A stretch of 64,000 nt of DNA from Bacillota bacterium (GTDB lineage Bacteria; Bacillota; Sulfobacillia; JAMCWA01): contig JAMCWA010000070.1 of the NCBI GenBank assembly GCA_023475165.1, positions 56,001-120,000 of the forward strand, read 5' to 3'. The position numbers were made by a program, and so were the translations under genes. Positions 45,212 to 54,477 of this stretch are shown here, in pieces; position 1 is the stretch's first letter, and the number at the start of each line of letters is the position of its first letter. The notes under the pieces are model-generated. The model searched no databases. It had not been told where the DNA came from and worked only from the letters and a program-made list of their open reading frames with translations.

Positions 45212-46093
45212 TTACATGTATCCTGCCCGCCTGAGCGATTCCAGCCCGCCACCATCTTCTTTATCCTGATCCCGGCCAGCCCTCTCGGCAACATTCTTAA
45301 ACTTGCCCGTCTTGAGCTCAGCCACGATTTCAGCGACATTTTTGGCCGTCGATTCCACCGGCTTAGTGCAAGGCCAACAGCCCAAAGAGCGGTAACGCTT
45401 CCCATTACCCCGATCGAAATAGAGGGGAACCACGGGGATGTTCTCGCGGAGGATGTATTCCCAGATGTCAACTTCCGTCCAATCCAGCAGCGGGTGGATG
45501 CGAACGTGGGTCCCCGGGGCAAAATCAGTATTGTATTGGTTCCAAAATTCCGGCGGCTGTTCAGCCAAGTCCCAATCGCTTTTTTTATCTCGCGGCGAAA
45601 AATAACGCTCCTTGGAGCGCGAACCTTCCTCATCAGCCCTGATGCCGACAATTACGCCGGTATACGGCTCCGTGTTCTTGTCCAGCTCATATTGTCCCGT
45701 GGTATGATTCAAGCGGTAGCGAGGCCAGGAGCCATCAAGGGTATGTTTTAAGGCCTCGGTTTTGAGGCGCGAGCAACATTCGAGGCGTGTAGCGTTGCCA
45801 TCCGGGAAAGTGAGCTTGGCCGCCAGGGCCTCCTCATTCTGGCCGTAGACCATATCCAGGTGCCATTCCCGGGCCAGCTTATCCCGGTATACGATCATCT
45901 CGGGGATCTTATAGGCTGTATCGATATGTATCAACGTAAACGGAACATGACCGAAGAAGGCCTTTCTCGCCAACCACAAAAGGGCTGTGCTGTCCTTACC
46001 GATGGACCAGAGCATGCAAAGATTCCTGAATTCAGCATAAGCTTCGCGGAGGATGTGAATACTGCGGTTTTCTAATTTAGAGAGGTGATCCAT
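45212..46093 (-). CDS. cysD: Sulfate adenylyltransferase small subunit CysD
   Basis: A 293-residue PAPS-reductase-like adenylyltransferase that forms APS from ATP and sulfate together with CysN. It has the PP-loop [19 protein letters not shown] (Ser-Gly-x-Asp-Ser type), [40 protein letters not shown] and a C-terminal [34 protein letters not shown] 46093 ([11 protein letters not shown]) is preferred over a GTG 12 nt upstream because AAAGGTGG then has proper spacing. It is located between the initiating sugar transferase and cysN in the polysaccharide locus, which argues for sulfation of the glycan over cysteine synthesis. Confidence 0.94.
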   Translation of the reverse strand: MDHLSKLENRSIHILREAYAEFRNLCMLWSIGKDSTALLWLARKAFFGHVPFTLIHIDTAYKIPEMIVYRDKLAREWHLDMVYGQNEEALAAKLTFPDGNATRLECCSRLKTEALKHTLDGSWPRYRLNHTTGQYELDKNTEPYTGVIVGIRADEEGSRSKERYFSPRDKKSDWDLAEQPPEFWNQYNTDFAPGTHVRIHPLLDWTEVDIWEYILRENIPVVPLYFDRGNGKRYRSLGCWPCTKPVESTAKNVAEIVAELKTGKFKNVAERAGRDQDKEDGGGLESLRRAGYM

Positions 46094-46168
46094 TTCCTGT
46101 GCCACCTTTAGTTGGTTTGCAGGAGTTGAGTTTTTCGGCTAGACGCGGATGTCCGCAAGAATTTGTGA

Positions 46169-47737
46169 TCAATACGCCCCGTCCCTTTTCAGGACGACCC
46201 CAAGAGTTTTGAAGAGCAAGACCAGATCCAGCCAGAGAGACCAGTTCCGCACATACCAGGCGTCTAACTGCACCCTCGTTTCGTAATCGGTATCGTTACG
46301 CCCACTGACCTGCCACAACCCCGTTACCCCTGGGCGAACGGCGAAGTAATATTCAATGAACTGGCCGTATTTTCCCACCTCTTTGGCGACAATAGGACGG
46401 GGACCGACCAGGCTCATCTCGCCCATTAAGACATTGAATAACTGCGGCAGCTCGTCCAAACTCAATTTCCTGATAATACGCCCTACTCTGGTGATCCGAG
46501 GATCATTCTTTAGCTTGAAGTCCCGCTCCCACTCTTGGCGCAGAGCTGGGTTGTTTCGCAGGTAAACTTCAAGAACTCTGTCCGCGTTTTGGACCATACT
46601 GCGGAATTTTTGGACCCGAAACTCCTTTCCGCCCAAGCCTATACGCCTATGGGAGTAGATGACCGGCCCCGGCGAATCCAGCTCGATGGCCAGCGCGATA
46701 ACTGCCATCACCGGAAGCAGTAGGGGGAGGAGGAGGATCGACAACGTTAGGTCGAACAAGCGTTTTAAAAAGATGCTGAACCCGTCGGCCAGATTGTTAT
46801 GGACATTGAGAACGAGAGCCTGCTGGTCAAAAAGGAAACAAGGTTCTAGACCCACGAGCGGTAAACCGAAAAGATCCGGTACTAAAAGGACGTTCCGGAC
46901 CGCCCGTTGCAGCCGGTTCACCAAGTCCACCAGCTGTTTGCCCTCTAAGCCGGGGATAGCCACGGCCACGTCAGAAAGGCCAAACCAGCTGATGACCTCT
47001 TCAGCCGAACTTAAGGGCCCCAGCACCGGAACCACCCCACCGTCGGTGGTGATCCCGCGGGACCGTTTTTCGGCATCGTCGTCGAGGAAAGCGAGGGGAA
47101 GATAACCCAGGCTAGCGTCGCGCTGGAAGGCCTGCAGCAAGAGCCGTCCCGTTTCCCCCGCTCCCAAAATGAGAATCTCCCTCTGCCAGATCCCCAAGCG
47201 GGCCAGCCAGCGCTTGCCCCAGTAACGGACTAGCGGCAAAATCCAGAAGAGGTTTAGCCAAAAGAGGAGGAGGAAGGGGCGCGAGATGGTCCCGCCCGTC
47301 TGATTTACAAAGACCAAGGCAAAAGTAACCAGCATGGCCAGGATAACGGCCTTCGCCAGACGCTGCGCCTCCTGCCAGAAGGGGAAGCGCCGCTGGTAGA
47401 GCCCTTCGTAAGCCAGGAAAAAGAGTAAGGTCGCAGTAAGCCAAAGGATCGACCACTGCCCAAGGTAGGCGGATGGTATGAACGCGTCAGCGGAGTTAAC
47501 CCGCAGGGAGGCGATGAAGATGGGCAATATCTCGTGCCGCAGGAAGAGGGCCACAAGAAGGGCCATCCCCTGCGCCAACAAATCAAGGATGACTAAGCTC
47601 GGGAGTTCTAAGAGATGGCGGAGAGTCCTGGAGAGGGCCGGGCGGTGCGGGATGGGCAGCGTCCCCAACCCCACCTCCAGGGACGATGCCAGCTCTAACT
47701 GCGACTTTTTGGCCAGTTTGTCCGCTTTCAAAGCCAT
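46169..47737 (-). CDS. Undecaprenyl-phosphate sugar phosphotransferase, WbaP/WcaJ type (initiates polysaccharide)
   Basis: A 522-residue polyprenyl-phosphate hexose-1-phosphate transferase that loads the first sugar on undecaprenyl phosphate. N-terminal half: four hydrophobic helices (about 55-190), then a Rossmann-like middle (REILILGAGETGRLLLQAFQ). C-terminal catalytic part: membrane hairpin (FDLTLSILLLPLLLPVMAVI), SPGPVIYSHRRIGLGGKEFR, KFRSM, RKLSLDELPQLFNVLMGEMS, LVGPRPI and RPGVTGLWQVSGRNDTDYE. It is the first gene of the minus-strand locus. The Gal-P versus Glc-P choice cannot be told. Confidence 0.95.
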   Translation of the reverse strand: MALKADKLAKKSQLELASSLEVGLGTLPIPHRPALSRTLRHLLELPSLVILDLLAQGMALLVALFLRHEILPIFIASLRVNSADAFIPSAYLGQWSILWLTATLLFFLAYEGLYQRRFPFWQEAQRLAKAVILAMLVTFALVFVNQTGGTISRPFLLLFWLNLFWILPLVRYWGKRWLARLGIWQREILILGAGETGRLLLQAFQRDASLGYLPLAFLDDDAEKRSRGITTDGGVVPVLGPLSSAEEVISWFGLSDVAVAIPGLEGKQLVDLVNRLQRAVRNVLLVPDLFGLPLVGLEPCFLFDQQALVLNVHNNLADGFSIFLKRLFDLTLSILLLPLLLPVMAVIALAIELDSPGPVIYSHRRIGLGGKEFRVQKFRSMVQNADRVLEVYLRNNPALRQEWERDFKLKNDPRITRVGRIIRKLSLDELPQLFNVLMGEMSLVGPRPIVAKEVGKYGQFIEYYFAVRPGVTGLWQVSGRNDTDYETRVQLDAWYVRNWSLWLDLVLLFKTLGVVLKRDGAY

Positions 47738-47921
47738 TGGTTGACCCCGCTTATGATAGGTGTGCCTTGATTCTTTCCATAAGGTACGGCTGGCGCATTA
47801 GCCGTTCCCTAAGGTATGGGATTTAACGCGGGGCGCTGGGCCGCAGTCTCCTCGTCGTCGTCTGCCATGTGTAGCTTCCGTCCCGGGGCTGGATTGATTC
47901 GTTCGCCACGAGAACGCCCCT

Positions 47922-47960
47922 ATTATAGCAAAATCATTTCGCGAAATTTGTCGAACCTTA
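47922..47960 (-). promoter_or_regulatory. Candidate promoter and palindromic operator of the exopolysaccharide locus
   Basis: A perfect TATAAT (minus strand, 47927 to 47922) lies 185 bp before the first gene. Just upstream is the 12-bp perfect palindrome ATTTCGCGAAAT (47936-47947), positioned between -10 and -35, as for a repressor. It overlaps TTTGTCGAA (47947-47955), close to a Spo0A-box core. A good -35 at standard spacing is not visible, which suggests activator dependence. Another TTCGCGAAAT occurs at 48043-48052. Confidence 0.45.
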
Positions 47961-48729
47961 GGGGCTCAAAAAATTTCTCTAATCACTACTTGTTGAACTT
48001 GCGTCAAAAGACTGACACCTCCCCAAACGGGCGCGAAGTCTTCGCGAAATCATGCTACCTCCTAAGCGAAAAACAAAGGCCACCGGTCAAGCCTTAGGCC
48101 TCATTTACAGGGGCGCACCATCCGTAGCAACAGCCGTTGTCTGGAGAACCAGGCTCTGTGGGACACTGGCAACTCCTTCAGCCGGGACATATATTGAAGA
48201 TGGCTCCTCAATTCCTTGCCGCTGCATGTTATTCCTAGGGTTCAATGCCAGTTGGGTGATCTTCCATGAGACATAACAGGTTACCATTTAAAGTTTAATT
48301 CGACACCGGCTTTCGTTTTCCTTTTTCTCCAGCCAAAAATCCAAGAAAAGATTTGAGTACCAGGCCGCCCAGGAGACCGCTCGGAAATCGCGGTTTTGGT
48401 GGCCGCTCCGGAGCCGGCCAGAAGAAGCACCGCGCCCGCGGGCACAGACGAACTATCCCGAAAGCCTGCCTCTTTATGGCACAGCAAGGGTGAGGGTGGA
48501 AGCCGTGCCGGACGAACTGTCGCGAAAGGCTCCCTCTTTATGGCTAGATCACCGCTTTTCATTAAGCTCTGCGGCTTAAGATTGTTGCTTTTGCCACGAT
48601 ATTAGATAATGACCATTAGATCATGACCGGCCGCACCAATCAGAATTACTTCAGGATGGGCCGGAATCGGGCTTCTAAACTACAGAAAATCACCGGAACG
48701 ATACCGGTGTGACCAATTGGGAGGTGCAG
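47961..48729. other. Long non-coding region between divergent operons, with a 34-bp repeat
   Basis: About 770 bp without a supported gene. GACGAACTATCCCGAAAGCC plus TGCCTCTTTATGGC (48447-48480) recurs at 48511-48544 (four to five mismatches, 64-bp offset). The repeats read like RNA stems (GAAAG and GGCAC blocks), but no riboswitch consensus was recognised. It may be a long leader for the polysaccharide operon or for the protease. Confidence 0.45.
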
Positions 48730-50283
48730 GTGGTGGAAAAGGAAAAGGTGTTAGAGGCTCTGGGGCGGGGTAAGGGAGACATCCTCTCCCGGCCCAATGT
48801 GGTTGGGATCGGGGTCGGCTACAAAGAAAAAGGCGGTCTGGAGACTTCGGAGCTCTCCGTGGTGGTTCTGGTGGAAAAGAAGCTCCCCCGCGAGGTCCTC
48901 TCCGTCCAAGCCCTGGTACCGGAGAGGATCGCTGCGGTCCGAACGGACGTCATTGAGGTGGGACGGCTGCGGGCGCTGGGCAGGCCAGAGAAGGCCAAGA
49001 CGACCCCGCACCTGGAAGGTGCGGCCCAAGCCCCCTTGCTGACATCTCCAGCGACGAAGCAGGCACTGCCTGTAGCCTCCGGAGAGGCGACCCAGGCCCA
49101 GACTATGATGCTGGCGGCTTCGGCCAAAACCCTGGCTTTCAGCCCCGCCCCTGCGACCCAGGCCCCGCCTCTCTCACCTCTGGCTGCGACCCAAGCGACG
49201 TCTATGGTGGTGAATCAGGATGGAGCGCCTTCCTTTACTCTAGCGACTACCAAAGACCGGACCATATTGCCTCTGGCCGAAAAAGTCCCCTCCCAGCACC
49301 GCAACCGGCTGCGTCCGGCCCACCCCGGAGGTAGCATCGGCCACCACCGGATCACGGCCGGGACCTTTGGGGCGGTGGTTTATTATGGACGACGGGGTGA
49401 GCCGGTCATCCTCTCCAACAACCACGTCCTGGCCAATGCCACCAACGGCCACGACGGCCGCGCCCGCCGGGGCGATCCCATCCTGCAACCCGGTCCCTAT
49501 GATGGCGGGCGTCCGGAGGATGCCATCGCCCGCCTGCTGAAGTATGTCCCCGTTTATACCTACCGGGGGGACCGCTTACCCTTGGCGGCAGCAGCGGGAC
49601 CGGCCGGTTGGAACGAAGAGACTTACCACTTAGCTGGTCTTGGCGGCTCATCGACGCCGGCTTTTGTCGCGGACCACTCCGAAGGCACCAGCTACCCCAT
49701 GGGTGCGGCTGATCCGTCGGCGTACGCTTTTGGCGACGAGGGCCGGGTCGCGGGGGGAACCCTACTCTTTAGCCCGGCGTCACCGTCCGGAGACGCCCTC
49801 CGCCCATCCGCCAATAATCTCGGCCAGGGAGAGGAAGTGGGGTCCGCTCTGTCTAGCCGCCCTTTGCTCCGCCAGAACCTGGTTGATGCCGCCATCGCCC
49901 GGCCCCTGGGTCCTGATCTCATCGATCCCACCATCCTCGAAATAGGCGAGGTAACCGGTGTGGCCGCAGCGACCCTGCGCCAGGAAGTATTAAAAAGCGG
50001 GCGCACCACCGGTCTCACCCGGGGCCGCGTGCGCACCCTGCACGCCACCGTGCAGGTGGAATACGGCGAAGGACGGGTGGCCATCTTCACCGAACAGGTC
50101 GTCACTACCGCCATGTCCCAGGGCGGGGACAGCGGTTCCTTGATCCTCGACCGGGATGGCCGGGCCGTCGGGCTCCTCTTTGCCGGATCCGACCAGGCCA
50201 CCATTTTCTCGCCCATCGGGGCGGTGGAAAGGCTCTTGGGGGTCAGGGTGGCGGGGAAAGCGCTAACGGCGGGCACGCGGTAG
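48730..50283 (+). CDS. Trypsin-like serine protease (Nal1-like S1 family) with low-complexity linker
   Basis: A protein of about 517 residues. Residues about 15-90 form a domain with PNVVGIGVGYKEKGG and the ELSVVVLVEKKLP strand often found before such proteases. About 100-190 is an Ala/Thr/Gln/Pro-rich linker with repeated ATQAP-like units. The catalytic triad is His in PVILSNNHVLAN, Asp in NLVDAAIARPL and Ser in MSQGGDSGSLILD. No signal peptide is seen, so it is cytoplasmic or exported by another route. The GTG at 48730 follows GGGAGG by 6 nt; a GTG at 48709 is an alternative. Related proteins occur widely in Firmicutes with unknown targets. Confidence 0.85.
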   Translation: MVEKEKVLEALGRGKGDILSRPNVVGIGVGYKEKGGLETSELSVVVLVEKKLPREVLSVQALVPERIAAVRTDVIEVGRLRALGRPEKAKTTPHLEGAAQAPLLTSPATKQALPVASGEATQAQTMMLAASAKTLAFSPAPATQAPPLSPLAATQATSMVVNQDGAPSFTLATTKDRTILPLAEKVPSQHRNRLRPAHPGGSIGHHRITAGTFGAVVYYGRRGEPVILSNNHVLANATNGHDGRARRGDPILQPGPYDGGRPEDAIARLLKYVPVYTYRGDRLPLAAAAGPAGWNEETYHLAGLGGSSTPAFVADHSEGTSYPMGAADPSAYAFGDEGRVAGGTLLFSPASPSGDALRPSANNLGQGEEVGSALSSRPLLRQNLVDAAIARPLGPDLIDPTILEIGEVTGVAAATLRQEVLKSGRTTGLTRGRVRTLHATVQVEYGEGRVAIFTEQVVTTAMSQGGDSGSLILDRDGRAVGLLFAGSDQATIFSPIGAVERLLGVRVAGKALTAGTR

Positions 50284-50757
50284 CGGGGACCTGGGCGCTG
50301 TTGAGGCACACAACTAAGGTGCGCGGAAATGATGACTCGGCCAGCAGCGCCCGGACCGCTCCCGCTACCAGGTTGAGCCACTCAACTAGGGTGCGCGGAA
50401 GTGATGACAGGCTGCCCTGGGCCCTGTACCAGCAAAGCAGCTGAGCGCGGCGCGCCGGGCAGCAAACTCTGGCTTAGCGAAGGGATTCCTTTGATTACTG
50501 CCGACCAATTGTTGTTGCGCCAGTCGGGTGGCGGGATCCTTACTTTAGGCCTGCGACAGCTCTACCACGCAAAACTATCCGGCAATGCCGATGGGGCACC
50601 GTACTGTTGAGCTTTTATTTCCCGGCCGCAACAGTCAGGCTGGCTCCTTTGCGTGATCTCGAGTTCGCGCGTGTCGGCATCGCAGTGAGGACCTCACGAA
50701 GCGGGAAGCCAACGACATCCTGCGTGGTCTCAATTACGCTCGTCGCCGGGCACCCGT
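50284..50757. other. Spacer with a 72-bp-offset duplication, no gene
   Basis: TTGAGGCACACAACTAAGGT with 16 further bases (50301-50336) recurs at 50373-50408 with about five mismatches, at a 72-bp offset. It starts 18 bp after the protease stop codon. The remaining 350 bp contain no supported gene, and no terminator hairpin with a T-run was found for either converging gene. Confidence 0.7.
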
Positions 50758-52839
50758 TTATGGCCCTGTTCCGATGCCCTCGATTTTCCAGCCCAGGTAG
50801 GTCTTGGCGAGGATGAAAAACCTTATACCTCGGCCCGAAGGGGTATTAAAGGCTTCGTCCCGCCACTGCAGGTCTCCCAGCTCGGCCACCACACCAATTT
50901 TCTGCCGATCTCCGAGATTTTTTATTTCCTGAGCCGGTTCTTCTGGGTCATAGAACTTCCAGGAAAGGAGCTTTCCGCTGCGAATATTCTCGACGATCGA
51001 ATTGCTGGGCGTAAACCCTCGATTATAGAGACTGGCAGGCTCCCGGTTCATGGTCAACGCGCTGATTAAGAAGCGGGGACTGAGGCAGGCGTTGGCTCGC
51101 CGCTTATCTCCAGCGTTGGTCGCCCCCAGGAAGGCTTTGACCACCTCGACGGGGCCTAAGTCAGCCAGGTCAGCGTTTTTCCCGTCGTCATAAAAGTAAC
51201 CTTCATCCTTTAGCCACTCTTCCAGGGACTTACCCGCAATCTCCTCCAGGTCTCTTTTGCGCACGGACGGACCGATGTCCAGGGAATTGAACTCCAGCCA
51301 GGCCCCGACCACTTTGTCCTCCCGCAAAAGAAGGACGACGTTGGATGGGTAACGGTATTGACTGTTCGGCCCCTTTCCCGGTAAACCACCCTCTAATTCC
51401 GAACGCCAGGCCAGCACCTGTTCCCCTTTCCATTTGGTCAAATCAAGCCCGGCACCCTTGGACAGGACGTTGGCCAGTCCCCAGTATACGCCGCTGGGAT
51501 AGCCCCCTAAAGGGACCTTCCAGGATTCGGGTACGGTTACCCAAAACAGCTCCGCTGTTCCCGTCACCTTAAGGTCATACTTCTTGAGAAAGGCCGCAAT
51601 GGCCAGGCGGCTCTTTTCACTGGGTAAGCCCAGCCGGGTATTGGGTGGGTTAAACAGGAGATTTTCCTTCCGGGTCCAGCCATCCCAGCCTCCCGCCGCC
51701 ATGACGTAAACATAACCATCTTTTTCCCTCTGAACCATCACCGTCAACGGGTGAGAAAGTTTTGTCGGTGAAGACCGGCCAATCCGCTCAAAATCATCAC
51801 CCTCGAAGACCTCGGTCCCTTTGGCTAAAAAACCCTCCGCCGGCTCTACCTGGCGCGGAGACGACAGATAGCTCTTGGCGACCCAGGCGGTCATGACGGC
51901 GGGGATATCGTAGTTCAACAGAGACACCTGGTACCAATCGCCCCACGCGTTGATGGGCTTGGCCAGGCGTCCGCGGAATAAGTCGACAACCCGCGGACCC
52001 TCCGGGTAAAGCAGCCCGCCCGTATCCTGGTTGATAACCAGGTAGGGGGAAGAGACGCCCTTGACCGGGGTATCTCCTTCATTAGAAACGAGATACCAGC
52101 GGGGTAGCCAACCTTCGTCGTCTCCTTGTTTAACGCGAACCCATTCACCTCTGGTTTCCAGGAGCTCTACCCGTGTTCCTCCTAAAACGCGGCCCTGGGG
52201 AAGGGATAACGTCTCTGGTTGCGGCAGTGGAAAAAGGGCGTAAGAGCTGCCGGGCCGCACCAATTGACTGTCGCCCAGTGGATAGGGCTTTCCCTGCTGG
52301 TCGGAAATCATTATCCGAACCGCCATTCCTTTGGGGACGGCGAACACCTGATACGGGTAAGTGATGACTTGAGCGAGGACGGCTCCCGGTTTCGGTTCGA
52401 CCACGACCACAGTAACCTTTAATTGGCCACCTTCAAAGGCAGCCCCGGTGATCTTGACTTCATAACCGGCCGTTGGCTTCTCCCCCAGGGAAACCAGATA
52501 AGCGTCCCATTCTCCCAGGGTCGCTTTGAGGACCGTCCTTTTCGTTTTGTTCTCTTCTGCCCACCGGGCAATGTCTGGAGGCACCTTGTCCCGGCCGATC
52601 AAAGGCCCTTGGCCCGCACCGGGTGAAGGTGTCTGCCCCTCGCCGCTTGCGGGCATCCGGCCCGCAGGGGAAGGTGTTTTCTCGCCGCTTGAAGGCGTCC
52701 GGCCCTCGCCGGCTGGCCAAAAACCGCAGGCCGGAAGAAAAAGGAACATCACCAACAACAGGAGGGACACCGGTCGGAGAAAATTGAGGGACTGCACGCC
52801 AGGCTCCGGCCGTTTCAAGGATGCTGGCGGAAATCGCAT
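50758..52839 (-). CDS. Large lipoprotein with PrcB-like and SH3-like domains
   Basis: A 693-residue lipoprotein. The signal peptide carries a 20-residue N-extension, then LRPVSLLLLVMFLFLPAC with lipid-bearing Cys about 38. A 45-residue Pro/Gly/Ser linker follows (repeated PSSGEKTPSPAGRMP-like units). A PrcB-like domain is at about 105-190 (SLGEKPTAGYEVKITGAAFE, then GGQLKVTVVVVEPKPG). An SH3-like segment is near 225-270 (GTRVELLETRGEWVRVKQGD, then DEGWLPRWYLV), probably with a second one later. The C-terminus contains a DUF4829-like end (EVVKAFLGATNAGDKRRANA). GGGGGGAGG lies 7 nt before ATG. Likely cell-surface and stress- or sporulation-related, but function is unknown. Confidence 0.75.
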   Translation of the reverse strand: MRFPPASLKRPEPGVQSLNFLRPVSLLLLVMFLFLPACGFWPAGEGRTPSSGEKTPSPAGRMPASGEGQTPSPGAGQGPLIGRDKVPPDIARWAEENKTKRTVLKATLGEWDAYLVSLGEKPTAGYEVKITGAAFEGGQLKVTVVVVEPKPGAVLAQVITYPYQVFAVPKGMAVRIMISDQQGKPYPLGDSQLVRPGSSYALFPLPQPETLSLPQGRVLGGTRVELLETRGEWVRVKQGDDEGWLPRWYLVSNEGDTPVKGVSSPYLVINQDTGGLLYPEGPRVVDLFRGRLAKPINAWGDWYQVSLLNYDIPAVMTAWVAKSYLSSPRQVEPAEGFLAKGTEVFEGDDFERIGRSSPTKLSHPLTVMVQREKDGYVYVMAAGGWDGWTRKENLLFNPPNTRLGLPSEKSRLAIAAFLKKYDLKVTGTAELFWVTVPESWKVPLGGYPSGVYWGLANVLSKGAGLDLTKWKGEQVLAWRSELEGGLPGKGPNSQYRYPSNVVLLLREDKVVGAWLEFNSLDIGPSVRKRDLEEIAGKSLEEWLKDEGYFYDDGKNADLADLGPVEVVKAFLGATNAGDKRRANACLSPRFLISALTMNREPASLYNRGFTPSNSIVENIRSGKLLSWKFYDPEEPAQEIKNLGDRQKIGVVAELGDLQWRDEAFNTPSGRGIRFFILAKTYLGWKIEGIGTGP

Positions 52840-53626
52840 AGATTAACCTCCCCCCTGCCCAAAATCGGCCCCATGCCACGTGATATCAACTCCCGCCTTC
52901 ACATGGCCTATTTTACGCTACCCTTATCTCTCCCAAAATCAGCTAATGCCACTACCTCCGTGGGAAGGAGGCGGACGGGTGTTCGTCGGGTTATCTTTCT
53001 CTTCGCAAAATCCGTTCATGCGACTAGTGGGGTTTCCGACGGCCTTCTACCGCCGGGATATGTAGGTCGACGCGTTCGGAAACCCCCTTGGGGGTATGGC
53101 AATGCCCTCCCAAGCCGGCCGCAACCAGCGTGGGGGGAGCTGGCTCTTCACTGCGTGCCTGTTATTTTATTAGACGCACGGTCCGGGGAAAAGTTCCTGG
53201 GGATTGATAATCTGGGATGATGTCCTGGATCCAAGGCTGCGGCAGTAACTGGGGTCGTGCTTGGGCAGGTCGCTTCGGCCGAAGCCGCCGCTCTCGGGGA
53301 AGAGTACAAGTCGCTTCGGCCGAAGCCGCCGCTCCCAGGAGAAGAGTATAAGTCGCTCTGGCCGAAGCCGCCGTCGCACGAAGGCGAGCATAAGTGGTTC
53401 CGGTCGAAGCCAGCGTTGCCAAAGGCGAGCACTTGAGGTGCGCCAGTAATCGGGGTCGTAATTGGGCAGGCCAGGAATCCGGGTCTGCCCGCCACCCCAA
53501 GCCCCTCGGCAACTATCAATGTTAGTGGTGGTCCTGGCGGGGCGAGCGCAATTGCGGGGGCTAATGGTACTGCGGGGATCTCGGCCTTTCACCTCTATTT
53601 CTACCCCCGAATCAAATACGCCCCTG
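52840..53626. other. Non-coding region containing a palindromic repeat array
   Basis: No intact gene is visible between the lipoprotein start and the 159-bp repeat. The main content is the tandem array described separately, bounded by two imperfect 32-bp copies (GCAGTAACTGGGGTCGTGCT and following, from 53241; GCCAGTAATCGGGGTCGTAA and following, from 53441). Confidence 0.5.
53269..53436. repeat. Four tandem 41-43-bp units with an internal palindrome
   Basis: Units start at 53269, 53310, 53352 and 53394. The first two carry the perfect palindrome CTTCGGCCGAAG and the later ones have decayed versions. Consensus begins GTCGCTTCGGCCGAAGCCGC. There are no unique spacers, so it is not CRISPR. The units are 41-43 bp, so the reading frame is not kept across them, arguing against a coding repeat. 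Confidence 0.88.
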
Positions 53627-53785
53627 CAACTTAAACCTTAGACCTGCCGTCGCTTCCTGAAGTTGCCTGTCTTATGTGCGTACGACCCGCGGCCGCAGAA
53701 CTCACTTTTGCCGTCCAGCTACCCCCTAAAGCGGTGGCGGGATTTTCGATCTCCACCTGACCAGGGCACGCTTATTGCAAAGATG
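53627..53785. repeat. 159-bp direct repeat, copy A
   Basis: Identical to 56780-56938 except one base (A at 53697, G at 56850). In the minus direction one frame contains LDGKSEFRGRGSYAHKTGNF, then RKRRQV and a stop, which could be the end of a small gene. The near identity implies a recent duplication or active exchange. Confidence 0.95.
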
Positions 53786-53809
53786 CGGCTGTGATTTCCC
53801 CTACGGCTA

Positions 53810-53871
53810 CCAGGTTTGGCTGGCCAGGTCAGGTTCGCGGAGGCTCTGCTCCAGGCGGGAAATCTGTTGAG
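53810..53871 (-). pseudogene. Fragment copied from an HD-GYP/GGDEF gene like the one at 58626
   Basis: About 62 bp match 59991-60051 at roughly 88 percent. The minus-strand peptide QQISRLEQSLREPDLASQTW parallels QQISRLEQRLRERDLTSQTW in the HD-GYP protein. Nothing else of that gene is present. The following 54477-side region (53872-54477) shows no recognisable gene. Confidence 0.6.
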
Positions 53872-54477
53872 GCTCCAACCTCCTCCTCGCTCGGCCAGGA
53901 TAACGTTATCTTCGGGGAATGAGGCATGGACGGCCCTGCCCCCCAGGACCCGGATTGGCGATGAAAATAATGTGGAAGGCAACGGCTTGCTGTTGCCCAA
54001 TTTCTCTTGCCCTTTGGATTCTGGTGGCAGTGGCTCCGTGAGGCTTTAGGTGAGTCGCGGGTCTTTGTTTCCAGGCGTCTAAAGACGTTTCAGGTTGGGA
54101 TTCAAGTCTTTCAAAATGAAAAAGGAGGGGGCGCCGGGCGTAGGAGCCTGGAGGGAGGGAACAGGTTGGTTCCGCGGTCTCATGAGCAGTAGGCAATTAT
54201 CGATCCGGGGCAGGACTGCAATCCAGAGGGTCCCAGATCGCCTTTCGACCTTCAGCGTCCCAATGATGCCCGCGGTTCCCCTCATCCAAGTTGCGAGCAA
54301 GGGCCGCTGGAGGAGGATCGTCGTCGAAGCCTAAACGGGACTGGCCTTGAATAAATCCGTTTAGAAGCAAGGATGTCTTACCGTTCCTCGGCATTGTTCC
54401 TGTAAAAAAATTCTTGGAAAGGTAGCAGGAATTGCTCTGTACACGTCGAATTGTTTTAAGCATGTGAGAACGTTAGT

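Noticed and set aside
48447..48544. c-di-GMP riboswitch
   Set aside because: GGCAC and GAAAG pieces are present but the conserved GEMM core and paired stems could not be assembled.
53269..53436. CRISPR array with palindromic repeats
   Set aside because: Units are directly adjacent and degenerate along their whole length; there are no spacers.
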